Source: Clostridia bacterium (GTDB taxonomy: Bacteria > Bacillota_A > Clostridia > Oscillospirales > CAG-272). Taken from it: a stretch of DNA of 6,282 nt. The notes under the pieces were generated by a model, which was not told where the DNA came from, did not search any database, and was given only the letters and a program-made list of their open reading frames with translations. The stretch is taken from contig JAGDAM010000095.1 of assembly GCA_017959485.1 (NCBI GenBank), forward strand, positions 1 to 6,282, in the 5' to 3' direction. Shown one piece after another: positions 1-6,281 of this stretch. Position numbers and translations under genes: made by a program. Positions within the stretch are counted from its first letter, which is position 1; every line of letters begins with the position of its first letter.

Positions 1-1
1 C

Positions 2-514
2 AACACAAAATCCTACGCCTGGGTCGTGCTTGAACGCAAGAGCGACGGCAAACGTTTCGCCTTCCTCAACGGCCACTGGGCTCTGATACTCGGTTCCTAC
101 GACACGGTAGGCGTGCTGGGTAAAAAGATGACGAACGGGGTCGAGGGAGCCGCGTGGCGCGAAGACAACTCCCGCGTGGTCCTCGAGAAGACCGCGGAAC
201 TCCGCGCAAAATACGGAGAATCGCTGACCGTATTCATCTGCGGGGACATGAACGCCTCCCCGAGCGCGAAGTCGGTGACGATGCTTGAGACCGGCGGACT
301 GAAGAACGCCTTCACGCTCGCTAAGGTCAAGCAGACCGGACTTGCGAGCTTCCACAACGATCCCGGACAGCGTCCGGGGAGCGGCAGCCCGATCGACATA
401 TTCGTCGTGTCGTCGGATACCGTGTCGGTCCTGCGTCACCGGATCTTCGACACCGACCTCGGCGTCTACATGTCCGACCACTGCCCGGTTTACATCGACG
501 TGAAGCTGAATTAA
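2..514 (+). CDS. Endonuclease/exonuclease/phosphatase (EEP) family protein, C-terminal part
   Basis: The reading frame is open from the window edge, so the true start lies outside; the GTG at 26 is internal and 170 residues are visible. The EEP fold covers metal-dependent phosphoesterases that cut nucleic acids, sugar phosphates or lipids. Visible hallmarks in order are an N-G-H strand at residues 23-25 (the place of the usual N-x-H), G-D-M-N at 81-84 (the G-D-x-N metal/phosphate motif), I-D at 131-132 (the place of the usual I-D-Y/W-I) and the terminal catalytic S-D-H at 158-160, followed by a short last strand. The catalytic C-terminal half therefore looks intact. The substrate cannot be told from this part, and any signal peptide or extra domain would be upstream. 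It converges on mscL across a shared terminator and is not part of the minus-strand operon. Confidence 0.88.
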   Translation, partial: NTKSYAWVVLERKSDGKRFAFLNGHWALILGSYDTVGVLGKKMTNGVEGAAWREDNSRVVLEKTAELRAKYGESLTVFICGDMNASPSAKSVTMLETGGLKNAFTLAKVKQTGLASFHNDPGQRPGSGSPIDIFVVSSDTVSVLRHRIFDTDLGVYMSDHCPVYIDVKLN

Positions 515-556
515 CGTAAGGGCTGTAACAAAAGACAACCGTTTTCGGCCGTTTAA

Positions 557-613
557 TAAAAAAATCGCCGCCGGCGGCTCCGCATCGCGGAGCCGCCGGC
601 GGCGTCTTTTTTA
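557..613. terminator. Bidirectional intrinsic terminator between converging genes
   Basis: Bases 566-583 and 587-604 form a perfect 18-bp inverted repeat, almost entirely G/C, around the three-base loop ATC. On the plus strand it is followed by TCTTTTTT (605-612). On the other strand the A-run at 558-564 becomes a U-run after the hairpin. It can therefore terminate both the EEP gene from the left and the mscL end of the operon from the right. The T-tract runs into the TAA stop codon of mscL (611-613). Confidence 0.92.
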
Positions 614-1318
614 TTGTTTCTTTGAATTCTCCTCCATACGGAGAAGGATCTCTTTTATATCGGTCAGAACGTCCGCCTGAACCGCTACGTCGTTGATGAA
701 TTCCCTGCGGATTCTTTCCTCGCGCTCGGCGGCTTCCTTTTCCTCCTGCCGCTTTTTCTCGGCGGCGAGCCGCGCTTTTTCCTCGGAGGCCTTGCGCTCT
801 TTCGCGCGCAGCGCGTTCTTTATGTTCATCAAAACCCTGATGACGAGGAAAAGCGACAGCGCTATGATGAGAAACTCGATAAGCGCCTGTATGACAAGGC
901 CAATCCGGACAGCGACCTCTTCGACCGCCGCTATCCCCACTTTCTCGTCCGCATCGACGGCTTTGACGAGAACGATCTTACAGTCGGAAAGGTCTTTGTG
1001 CGGAACGATCGCGGAAATAATCGGATTGAAGACGTTTGAAACTATCGAATTGAGCAGCTTGTTGAAGGCAGCGCTGACCACAACGGCCACGGCGAGATCG
1101 ATGACGTTGCCTTTGGCGACGAACTTCTTGAAGTCCGCCCAGAAGCCGTTGGCCTTCTTTTCGAGCGCTTTTGCCTTTTTAAGCGCCTTTTTCAAGTCTT
1201 TTTTCGATTTTCTCTTCTCTTTTGCCGTCATTTCGGGGGCGGTTTCCGCCGAGGGCTGTTCGTCAGCGGCGGAATCCGGGTCTTTTGATACGACGGGATT
1301 TTTTATTTCTTCAGACAT
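611..1318 (-). CDS. mscL: Large-conductance mechanosensitive channel, extended form
   Basis: MscL is a homopentameric inner-membrane channel that opens under high membrane tension and releases solutes during osmotic downshock. Family features seen: F-x-x-F-V-A-K-G-N at 63-71, D74, a first membrane helix at about 72-98, a periplasmic loop at about 105-137, a second helix at about 139-163, and the C-terminal bundle helix V-L-T-D-I-K-E-I-L-L at 217-226. At 235 residues it is much longer than the 136 of E. coli MscL. The excess is a lysine-rich N-terminal tail of about 58 residues and a highly charged E/K/R/A-rich helix (about 170-205) between the second membrane helix and the bundle. Pore-helix positions matching E. 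coli G22, G26 and G30 are A78, S82 and N86. The ATG lies 6 bases after the pheT stop with no clear SD, which suggests translational coupling to pheT. The next internal ATG (M30) also lacks an SD, so the long form is preferred, although the true start could be M30. Confidence 0.94.
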   Translation of the reverse strand: MSEEIKNPVVSKDPDSAADEQPSAETAPEMTAKEKRKSKKDLKKALKKAKALEKKANGFWADFKKFVAKGNVIDLAVAVVVSAAFNKLLNSIVSNVFNPIISAIVPHKDLSDCKIVLVKAVDADEKVGIAAVEEVAVRIGLVIQALIEFLIIALSLFLVIRVLMNIKNALRAKERKASEEKARLAAEKKRQEEKEAAEREERIRREFINDVAVQADVLTDIKEILLRMEENSKKQ

Positions 1319-1324
1319 GACGCG

Positions 1325-3772
1325 TCATTTCTGACGGAGTTCGGCTCCGAGCAGGCGGCTAAGGCGTCTGACCGTCGACGAGGCGCACGCCTCGATTTCT
1401 TCCGACGTCAGAGTCTTTTCGTTCGAGCCGATGAAGAGCTTGAGCGTCACCGATTTCTTTCCTTCGGGTATCTGTTTTCCGCGGTACTCTCCGACGTAGG
1501 ATACGCTCTTCAGCAGCTCTCCGCCCTTGCCGACGGCGGCTTCTATCTGTTCCCAGGTGATTCCGGAATCGAAGAGCAGCGACAGGTCGTATTCGGATAC
1601 CGGGAACTCCGGAAGCTTCGCAAATCCGTTGGTGCGTGATTTGTACGGCACGAAAGCGTCCTCGTCGAGCTCGAAGAGGACGACCGAGGTCGACTTGATT
1701 CCGCACTCGAGCGCGATCCTTCCGGAAAGCAGTCCGATCCGGCCGATGATCTTTCCGTCCTTCGAAATATTGAGCCAGACTCTCTCGTCCGACCAGAGCG
1801 GTTTGTCCTCGCGGGTGAAGGAGTAATCCTCCATATGAGTCAGCCGCGGCATCGAGGCGAGCACGCCCTTGGCGCGTCTCCAAAGCTCATCGAGCGTTCC
1901 CGGAACCGCGGGAGCCGCGAAGGCGCCCGCAAGATGCCTTCTCTGCGACGGCAGCTTCTCGCGGACGTCGTAGGGAGACGTATAATCTCTGTCCGCGAAG
2001 ACCTGCGCCTCCTCGAATATCGAGAAGGAGTCGAAAAATCTGACGTTTGAGGCGACGGCGTCGACAAGGTTGGGCAGAAGCGACGAACGGATGAGCGCTT
2101 CGGAGGGAGAGGGCGGAGTCGAAAGCTTCAGTATTCCCGCGTCGGAGCCGAGGACGGCGAGCGCCGTCCCTTCATTCATCCAGGGATAGGTGAAGACTTC
2201 GCGCATTCCGCAGGAAAACGCGAGATATTCCTTAATCCTGCGTCGCAGGTCGCTTGACAGCTGGTTGATTGCCCCGTCGTATGAAACCGTTATCGGAGCC
2301 GGATCGAAGTTTTCGTATCCGTACATCCGGGCGGCTTCCTCCATGACGTCTTCCTTTTCGGAAACGTCGCCGGTAGAGCGCCAGCTCGGGACGGTCAGGC
2401 GCATAACGCCGCCGTCGAACAGGGTTTCGAAGCCGAGGCGGCCGAAGCTGTCGGCAAGGTCGGCTTCCGGGATGTTCTTCCCGAGACGCCTCGCGAGCCA
2501 GTCGAGACTGACGTCAATCTTCCGTCTCTCGGTATTCGAGACGGTGTTGTCGCAGTATCCCGAGACGAAAGAGCCGGGATAGAAGGAGGCGAACATCCGC
2601 GCAGCCATCGACAGCGCCTGGTCGCATCTCTCCGTATCGATTCCCTTTTCGTATCTCGAGGACGCCTCGGTGCGGTTGTCGTACCGCAGGGCGGTATGTC
2701 TTATGCTGACCGGAGAGAAGTTCGCAACTTCAAGGATCACGCGGCGGGTGGTCGGCAGAATGGAATCCTTAGATCCCCCCATGACACCGGCAAGCGCCAC
2801 CGGTCCCTCGGCGTCGGCGATGACGAGATCGTCGGTCCCGAGCGAGAGGTCCTTCCCGTTGAGCAGGCAGAGGCGCTCTCCCTCCTCCGCGGTGCGGACG
2901 CGGATGGATCCCGAAATGACGTCGGCGTCAAAGGCGTGAGTCGGCTGGCCGGTAGCCAGCATTACGTAATTGGTTATATCGACGAGCGCGTTTATCGGGC
3001 GCATTCCGACGCGCCAGATGCGGCTGCGGGTTTTGAAATCGGCGGTGATAGGAGAGACGTTCTCGATAAGCACTCCGATATATCGCGGGCAGAGTTCCGG
3101 CGCCTCGATATCGATCCGGAAGCCGGTATCTGCCGCGGCGGCCGGAGGAGTGAACGGCTCGAAGGGCTTGAGCGGGAGCCGGTAAAGCGCGGCGATCTCG
3201 CGTGCGATTCCGTAATGGCCCCAGAGATCGGGGCGGTTCGTCATCGACTTGTTGTCAATCTCGAGGATTATGTCGTCGAGTCCGAGCGCTTCCGCAACCG
3301 GAGTCCCGGCCGGGACGTCGAAGGCCGAAAGATCGACGATTTCAGTCTCCTCCTTCGGAGGAAACAGCTCCTCGAGTCCGATCTCGGAGGCGCCGCAGAT
3401 CATTCCGTAGCTTTCGACTCCGCGAAGCTTCGCGTTTTTGATGACGACCGGCTCGCCGGCGCCGTGCCATTTCACGAGCGCTCCGGGATTGGCGACAGCG
3501 ACCTTTTCTCCGGGATAGAGATTGCTTCCGCCGCAGACGATATTCTTCTTTTCTCCGCCGATATCCACAAGGCAGACGCGGAGACGGTCGGCGTTCGGAT
3601 GCGGGTTTACTTCCCCGATAATTCCGACGGTAATCCCCGCGAAGCGGTCGGCGAGCTTTTCGGCGCCCTCGACCTCGACGGTGGACATCGTCAGATCGTA
3701 CGCGAGCCGTCCGAGATCAAAATCGTCGGGGAGCTCCACGTAATCCTTTATCCATGAAAGAGACAGCTTCAT
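1325..3772 (-). CDS. pheT: Phenylalanine--tRNA ligase beta subunit
   Basis: This is the beta subunit of the (alpha-beta)2 PheRS, which carries tRNA binding and editing of mischarged tyrosine. It is full length at 815 residues (about 795 in E. coli). Domains in order: N-terminal start M-K-L-S-L-S-W-I; OB-fold tRNA-binding domain at about 40-150; B3/B4 editing domain at about 220-395; B5 at about 415-490; the catalytic-like B6/B7 region at about 495-710; and the ferredoxin-fold anticodon-binding domain at about 718-813. The residues matching E. coli editing-site H261, E334, T354 and A356 are present as H279, E348, T368 and A370, with identical E-to-T spacing, so editing should work. The ATG is 17 bases after the pheS stop and has an AGGA 9 bases upstream. 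No frameshift or missing domain is seen. Confidence 0.98.
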   Translation of the reverse strand: MKLSLSWIKDYVELPDDFDLGRLAYDLTMSTVEVEGAEKLADRFAGITVGIIGEVNPHPNADRLRVCLVDIGGEKKNIVCGGSNLYPGEKVAVANPGALVKWHGAGEPVVIKNAKLRGVESYGMICGASEIGLEELFPPKEETEIVDLSAFDVPAGTPVAEALGLDDIILEIDNKSMTNRPDLWGHYGIAREIAALYRLPLKPFEPFTPPAAAADTGFRIDIEAPELCPRYIGVLIENVSPITADFKTRSRIWRVGMRPINALVDITNYVMLATGQPTHAFDADVISGSIRVRTAEEGERLCLLNGKDLSLGTDDLVIADAEGPVALAGVMGGSKDSILPTTRRVILEVANFSPVSIRHTALRYDNRTEASSRYEKGIDTERCDQALSMAARMFASFYPGSFVSGYCDNTVSNTERRKIDVSLDWLARRLGKNIPEADLADSFGRLGFETLFDGGVMRLTVPSWRSTGDVSEKEDVMEEAARMYGYENFDPAPITVSYDGAINQLSSDLRRRIKEYLAFSCGMREVFTYPWMNEGTALAVLGSDAGILKLSTPPSPSEALIRSSLLPNLVDAVASNVRFFDSFSIFEEAQVFADRDYTSPYDVREKLPSQRRHLAGAFAAPAVPGTLDELWRRAKGVLASMPRLTHMEDYSFTREDKPLWSDERVWLNISKDGKIIGRIGLLSGRIALECGIKSTSVVLFELDEDAFVPYKSRTNGFAKLPEFPVSEYDLSLLFDSGITWEQIEAAVGKGGELLKSVSYVGEYRGKQIPEGKKSVTLKLFIGSNEKTLTSEEIEACASSTVRRLSRLLGAELRQK

Positions 3773-3781
3773 CTTCTTTTA

Positions 3782-3785
3782 TCCT
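3782..3785 (-). promoter_or_regulatory. Ribosome binding site of pheT
   Basis: AGGA on the minus strand ends 9 bases before the pheT ATG. A second AGGA at 3787-3790 overlaps the pheS stop codon, so ribosomes ending pheS sit on the pheT initiation region. This supports the chosen start and coupled synthesis of the two subunits. Confidence 0.7.
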
Positions 3786-3789
3786 ATCC

Positions 3790-4839
3790 TCAGTTGAATT
3801 GCGACAGAAAACGCAGGTCGGCGCTGTGGAAGAGGCGGACGTCGTCGACTCCGTAGCGCATCATGACAAGACGGTCAAGTCCGATGTTGACGTAGAATCC
3901 GGTAAACTCCTCGGGATCGATGCCTCCGGCGCGGAGGACGTTCGGATGAGGCGTGCCGCCCGGCATGACCTCGATCCATCCGACCTGCTTGCAGACGCTG
4001 CAGCCCTTGCCGCCGCAGACGAGACAGCCCATGTCGATTTCGAATCCGGGCTCGACGAACGGGAAGAACCCGGCTCTCATTCTGACCGGAACGTCGCGTC
4101 CGAAGACCTTCGAGAGTATGCTCTTTATCATAACCTTGCCCGACGTGAAGGTGAAATCCCTGTCGACGATCAGCGCCTCGTACTGATAGAAGGCGCGTTC
4201 GTGCCGGGCGTCGGTAGTCTCGTTGCGGTAGACCGGTCCGGGATAAACGAATCTGAAGGGGGGCTTGTGAGTCTGCATGTATCTCACGCTGCCGCCGGTG
4301 AGGTGGGGACGCAGGCAGAGCTTTTCCGCCGCGGTTCCGCTGTCGTGTCCGGCGATCCAGTAGGTGTCCATGCTCTCGCGGGCGGGGTGGTCGGGCGGGA
4401 AGTTGAGATTGTCGAAAGCGAACTGCTCGCTCGTAATCTCGTCCTCCTCAAAGATTTCAAAGCCCATCGAGCGGAAAGCGTCGTTGAGGTCGTAGCACAT
4501 CTGGGTAACCGGATGAAGTCCGCCCCGGAGCACCGGAAGACCGGGAACCGTCGGGTCGAAATCCGCGGGCGATTCGGTCGATCTGAGCCGGATCGCCGTG
4601 CGCTTTTCCTCAATAAGCTTTACGATTTTCTCTTTTATCTCGTTGACCTTTTTGCCCATCGCGGGGCGCTCGGCGGGATCGAGCTTCGGAAGTTCGCGCA
4701 GAAGCTCGGTCAGTCTTCCTTGCTTTCCCAGTATGAATCCTTTGATCTGCTGCAGATCGCTGTCGCTCGACGCGGATTCGAGAGCGGCCACGGCCTCAGC
4801 CAGCAGCGCGTCGATTCTTTCCCTGATTGAATTCGCCAT
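3790..4839 (-). CDS. pheS: Phenylalanine--tRNA ligase alpha subunit, variant pocket with Cys cluster
   Basis: This is the catalytic class II subunit of PheRS, which activates phenylalanine with ATP and transfers it to tRNA-Phe. The length of 349 residues is normal (327 in E. coli). It has an N-terminal tRNA-binding coiled coil at about 1-85, motif 1 starting H-P-V-T-Q at 109, the motif 2 region with P-G-P-V-Y-R-N-E at 200-207 and Q-Y-E at 219-221, and motif 3 G-L-D-R-L near 320-324. Thermus R204, E206, Q218 and E220 are kept as R205, E207, Q219 and E221, and F-F-P-F-V-E-P-G is intact at 258-265. Four cysteines (C272, C275, C280, C283; CxxC-x4-CxxC) may bind zinc. Several pocket positions differ from the classical enzymes: Thermus Q183 to S184, H217 to Y218, A283 to G295 and A314 to Y316. 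The ATG lies 21 bases after the aminopeptidase stop behind a good SD. Because pheT follows directly, its role as PheRS alpha is not in doubt. Confidence 0.97.
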   Translation of the reverse strand: MANSIRERIDALLAEAVAALESASSDSDLQQIKGFILGKQGRLTELLRELPKLDPAERPAMGKKVNEIKEKIVKLIEEKRTAIRLRSTESPADFDPTVPGLPVLRGGLHPVTQMCYDLNDAFRSMGFEIFEEDEITSEQFAFDNLNFPPDHPARESMDTYWIAGHDSGTAAEKLCLRPHLTGGSVRYMQTHKPPFRFVYPGPVYRNETTDARHERAFYQYEALIVDRDFTFTSGKVMIKSILSKVFGRDVPVRMRAGFFPFVEPGFEIDMGCLVCGGKGCSVCKQVGWIEVMPGGTPHPNVLRAGGIDPEEFTGFYVNIGLDRLVMMRYGVDDVRLFHSADLRFLSQFN

Positions 4840-4847
4840 AGATATTA

Positions 4848-4852
4848 CCTTC
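4848..4852 (-). promoter_or_regulatory. Ribosome binding site of pheS
   Basis: GAAGG on the minus strand ends 8 bases before the pheS ATG, inside the 21-base gap after the aminopeptidase TGA. The gap is too short for a promoter plus leader, so pheS is probably read from the upstream transcript. Confidence 0.7.
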
Positions 4853-4860
4853 TTCTGTTT

Positions 4861-6093
4861 TCAGTCGGCCCATTCGCCGTTCACGAAGATCGGGACCGGC
4901 TTTCCGTTTTTGTATCCGGTGATGCACATGTCGGGTGCACCGATCATAAAGTCGGTATGCACCATGCTCTCGTTCACGCCGAGTGCGTAGCATTCCCCGT
5001 GCGTCTTGCCGGCGTATCCCTCGACGCATTCGAAGAAGCCGCGTCCGAGCGCGACGTGACAGGAGGCGTTCTCGTCGAACAGCGTCTCGTAGTAAAGAAT
5101 TCCGGAACGGCTGATCGGACTGCTCACCGGGATGAGCGCCAGCTCGCCGAGCTTCGCCGCGCCTTCGTCGAGGCCGATCATCCTCGTGAGCGCCTCTTCA
5201 CCCTTTTCGGCGTGCCATTCGACGGCGCGCCCTTTTTCGAATCTGATCCTGAAGTTTTCGATCAGGACTCCGTTGTACGAAAGCGGCTTGGTCGAAACCA
5301 GCGTGCCCTCGCAGTCGCCCGCCTTCGGAGAGGTGAAGATCTCCTCTGTAGGCATATTGGGATTGAAGAAGGTGCCGTCGAGCGTCTTCTCTCCTCCGCC
5401 GCACCAGATACCCTCGGGCATCAGCGAGCAGCGGAAATCGGTCCCGTTGGAGCTTTTATAAGTGAGATATTCGAACTTCTGTGCGTTGAGCCAGGCGCAT
5501 CTTTTTCTGAAATTCTCATTGTGACGCGCCCACTCCGCGACGGGATCGTTGTCCGGATCGTCGCTGACGCGCACTGCGGCGAGAATGTACTCCCAGAGTT
5601 TGTCCACCGCCTGACTCTTCTTCAGGTCGGGGAAAACCTTTTTCGCCCACGCCTCTCCGGCGGCGGCGACTATCGTCCACTGTATGCGCGACTCCATGGC
5701 GTCGATATAGGGCTTGAGAATCGGGTAGGTAGCCATCCGCGCCTTCTGCATCTTTTCGAGGTTGACGCCCTTCATTCCGTCGGGATCCTCGGATACGATG
5801 ACGATCCTGCAGGGCAGCTCATTTGCGATATATTTCATCTTTTCAAGCTGCCACTCTTCAACGGTGTTGAGTTTCTTCTGCGACTGCCAGCGGTAAGCGA
5901 GCTTGTCGGCGAAAGAGTATCTCCAGTCGAACATGACCCACGCGGCGCCGAGGCGGTAGCACTCCTCCGCGACCATTCCGGCGAATTCGTACTGATCGAC
6001 GGCTGCCTGGATACGCACTCCCTGACCCTTTTTAACGTTGGCGCCGACCGACGCCACAAGCTTCGCGTATTTTCTGAGAAGCGATTTTTTCAC
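4861..6093 (-). CDS. M29 family metallo-aminopeptidase (AmpS/AmpT/aminopeptidase II-like)
   Basis: This is a cytoplasmic two-metal exopeptidase that removes N-terminal residues from peptides. The length of 410 residues is usual for M29. The C-terminal metal site is clear: N-M-P-T-E-E at 246-251 (ligand E251), L-G-E with E317, H346, and V-H-T-D with H379 and D381. Spacing from E251 to E317 (66) and from E317 to H346 (29) equals that of Thermus AmpT (E250, E316, H345), and H-x-D is kept. The family's active-site tyrosine, seven residues after this histidine (AmpT Y352, S. aureus AmpS Y355), is F353 here. No signal peptide or membrane segment is seen. The start is GTG, supported by AAAGGGA 9 bases upstream and by the typical family beginning K-K-S-L-L-R-K-Y-A-K-L. 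It lies 47 bases after an unrecognised gene and 21 before pheS, so it probably shares a transcript with pheST. Exact substrate preference cannot be read. Confidence 0.93.
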   Translation of the reverse strand: MKKSLLRKYAKLVASVGANVKKGQGVRIQAAVDQYEFAGMVAEECYRLGAAWVMFDWRYSFADKLAYRWQSQKKLNTVEEWQLEKMKYIANELPCRIVIVSEDPDGMKGVNLEKMQKARMATYPILKPYIDAMESRIQWTIVAAAGEAWAKKVFPDLKKSQAVDKLWEYILAAVRVSDDPDNDPVAEWARHNENFRKRCAWLNAQKFEYLTYKSSNGTDFRCSLMPEGIWCGGGEKTLDGTFFNPNMPTEEIFTSPKAGDCEGTLVSTKPLSYNGVLIENFRIRFEKGRAVEWHAEKGEEALTRMIGLDEGAAKLGELALIPVSSPISRSGILYYETLFDENASCHVALGRGFFECVEGYAGKTHGECYALGVNESMVHTDFMIGAPDMCITGYKNGKPVPIFVNGEWAD

Positions 6094-6140
6094 GTTCTGT
6101 TGTCCCTTTCGGTAAATGGTAATGGTTATTGGGTTTTATG
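6094..6140 (-). other. Short AT-rich gap between the unrecognised gene and the aminopeptidase
   Basis: These 47 bases are clearly more AT-rich than their surroundings and contain short near-repeats of the type ACCATT/ACCATTT. They hold the aminopeptidase SD. I see no hairpin with a T-run and no convincing -35/-10 pair; a promoter overlapping the end of the upstream gene cannot be excluded. Confidence 0.5.
6103..6109 (-). promoter_or_regulatory. Ribosome binding site that fixes the GTG start of the aminopeptidase
   Basis: AAAGGGA on the minus strand ends 9 bases before the GTG at 6093-6091. No ATG lies nearby in frame, and the M29 N-terminal helix begins right after this GTG, so the non-ATG start is well supported. 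Confidence 0.7.
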
Positions 6141-6281
6141 TTATTTGAGAAGGATTGACCGTCCGGCGGTTTTCGGAGGATCGAGATCCACCTGACTGCC
6201 GGGTGTTTCCCCCGAACGGTAGAACTCCGTAACCGACACGGCCGCCGACGCCGTCGCGGCGCCGGTGTCGTACGTGAAGGT
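6141..6281 (-). CDS. Unrecognised protein, C-terminal end only
   Basis: On the minus strand a frame is open from the window edge to a TAA at 6143-6141, giving 46 residues that begin T-F-T-Y-D-T-G-A-A-T and end S-I-L-L-K. Support for a real gene is the G/C-rich third codon position matching the neighbours, an ordinary stop shortly before the next gene's SD, and the same strand as the operon. The fragment is rich in Ser, Thr, Ala and Gly, with short alternating hydrophobic stretches that would suit beta strands; no membrane segment is seen. I recognise no family in this tail. It would be the gene immediately upstream of the aminopeptidase, and no terminator hairpin separates the two, so they may be cotranscribed. 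Confidence 0.65.
   Translation of the reverse strand, partial: TFTYDTGAATASAAVSVTEFYRSGETPGSQVDLDPPKTAGRSILLK

Noticed and set aside
26..28. GTG as the true start of the EEP gene
   Set aside because: The frame continues open to the window edge with residues fitting an EEP strand, and the N-terminal catalytic motifs of the family are missing, so the gene begins outside.
515..556. Small RNA or extra hairpin between the EEP stop and the terminator
   Set aside because: Only a weak partial inverted repeat around CCGTTTTCGG is visible, with no promoter; it is most simply a 3' untranslated stretch.
1229..1231. Internal ATG (M30) as the mscL start
   Set aside because: No SD precedes it, and the upstream ATG is directly placed for coupling to pheT; it remains possible but is less likely.
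693..1334. 213-codon plus-strand frame opposite mscL
   Set aside because: It is rich in Ser, Phe, Ala and Arg, as expected from reading Lys/Glu/Ala-rich coding sequence backwards; the minus strand carries an unmistakable MscL.
3754..4830. 358-codon plus-strand frame opposite pheS
   Set aside because: No recognisable motif or SD, and it mirrors almost exactly the extent of pheS.
4840..4860. T-box or attenuator leader before pheS
   Set aside because: The gap is only 21 bases and contains just the ribosome binding site; no specifier or antiterminator structure can fit.
4957..6195. 412-codon plus-strand frame opposite the aminopeptidase
   Set aside because: No family features, and it would run through the aminopeptidase start region into the end of the neighbouring minus-strand gene.
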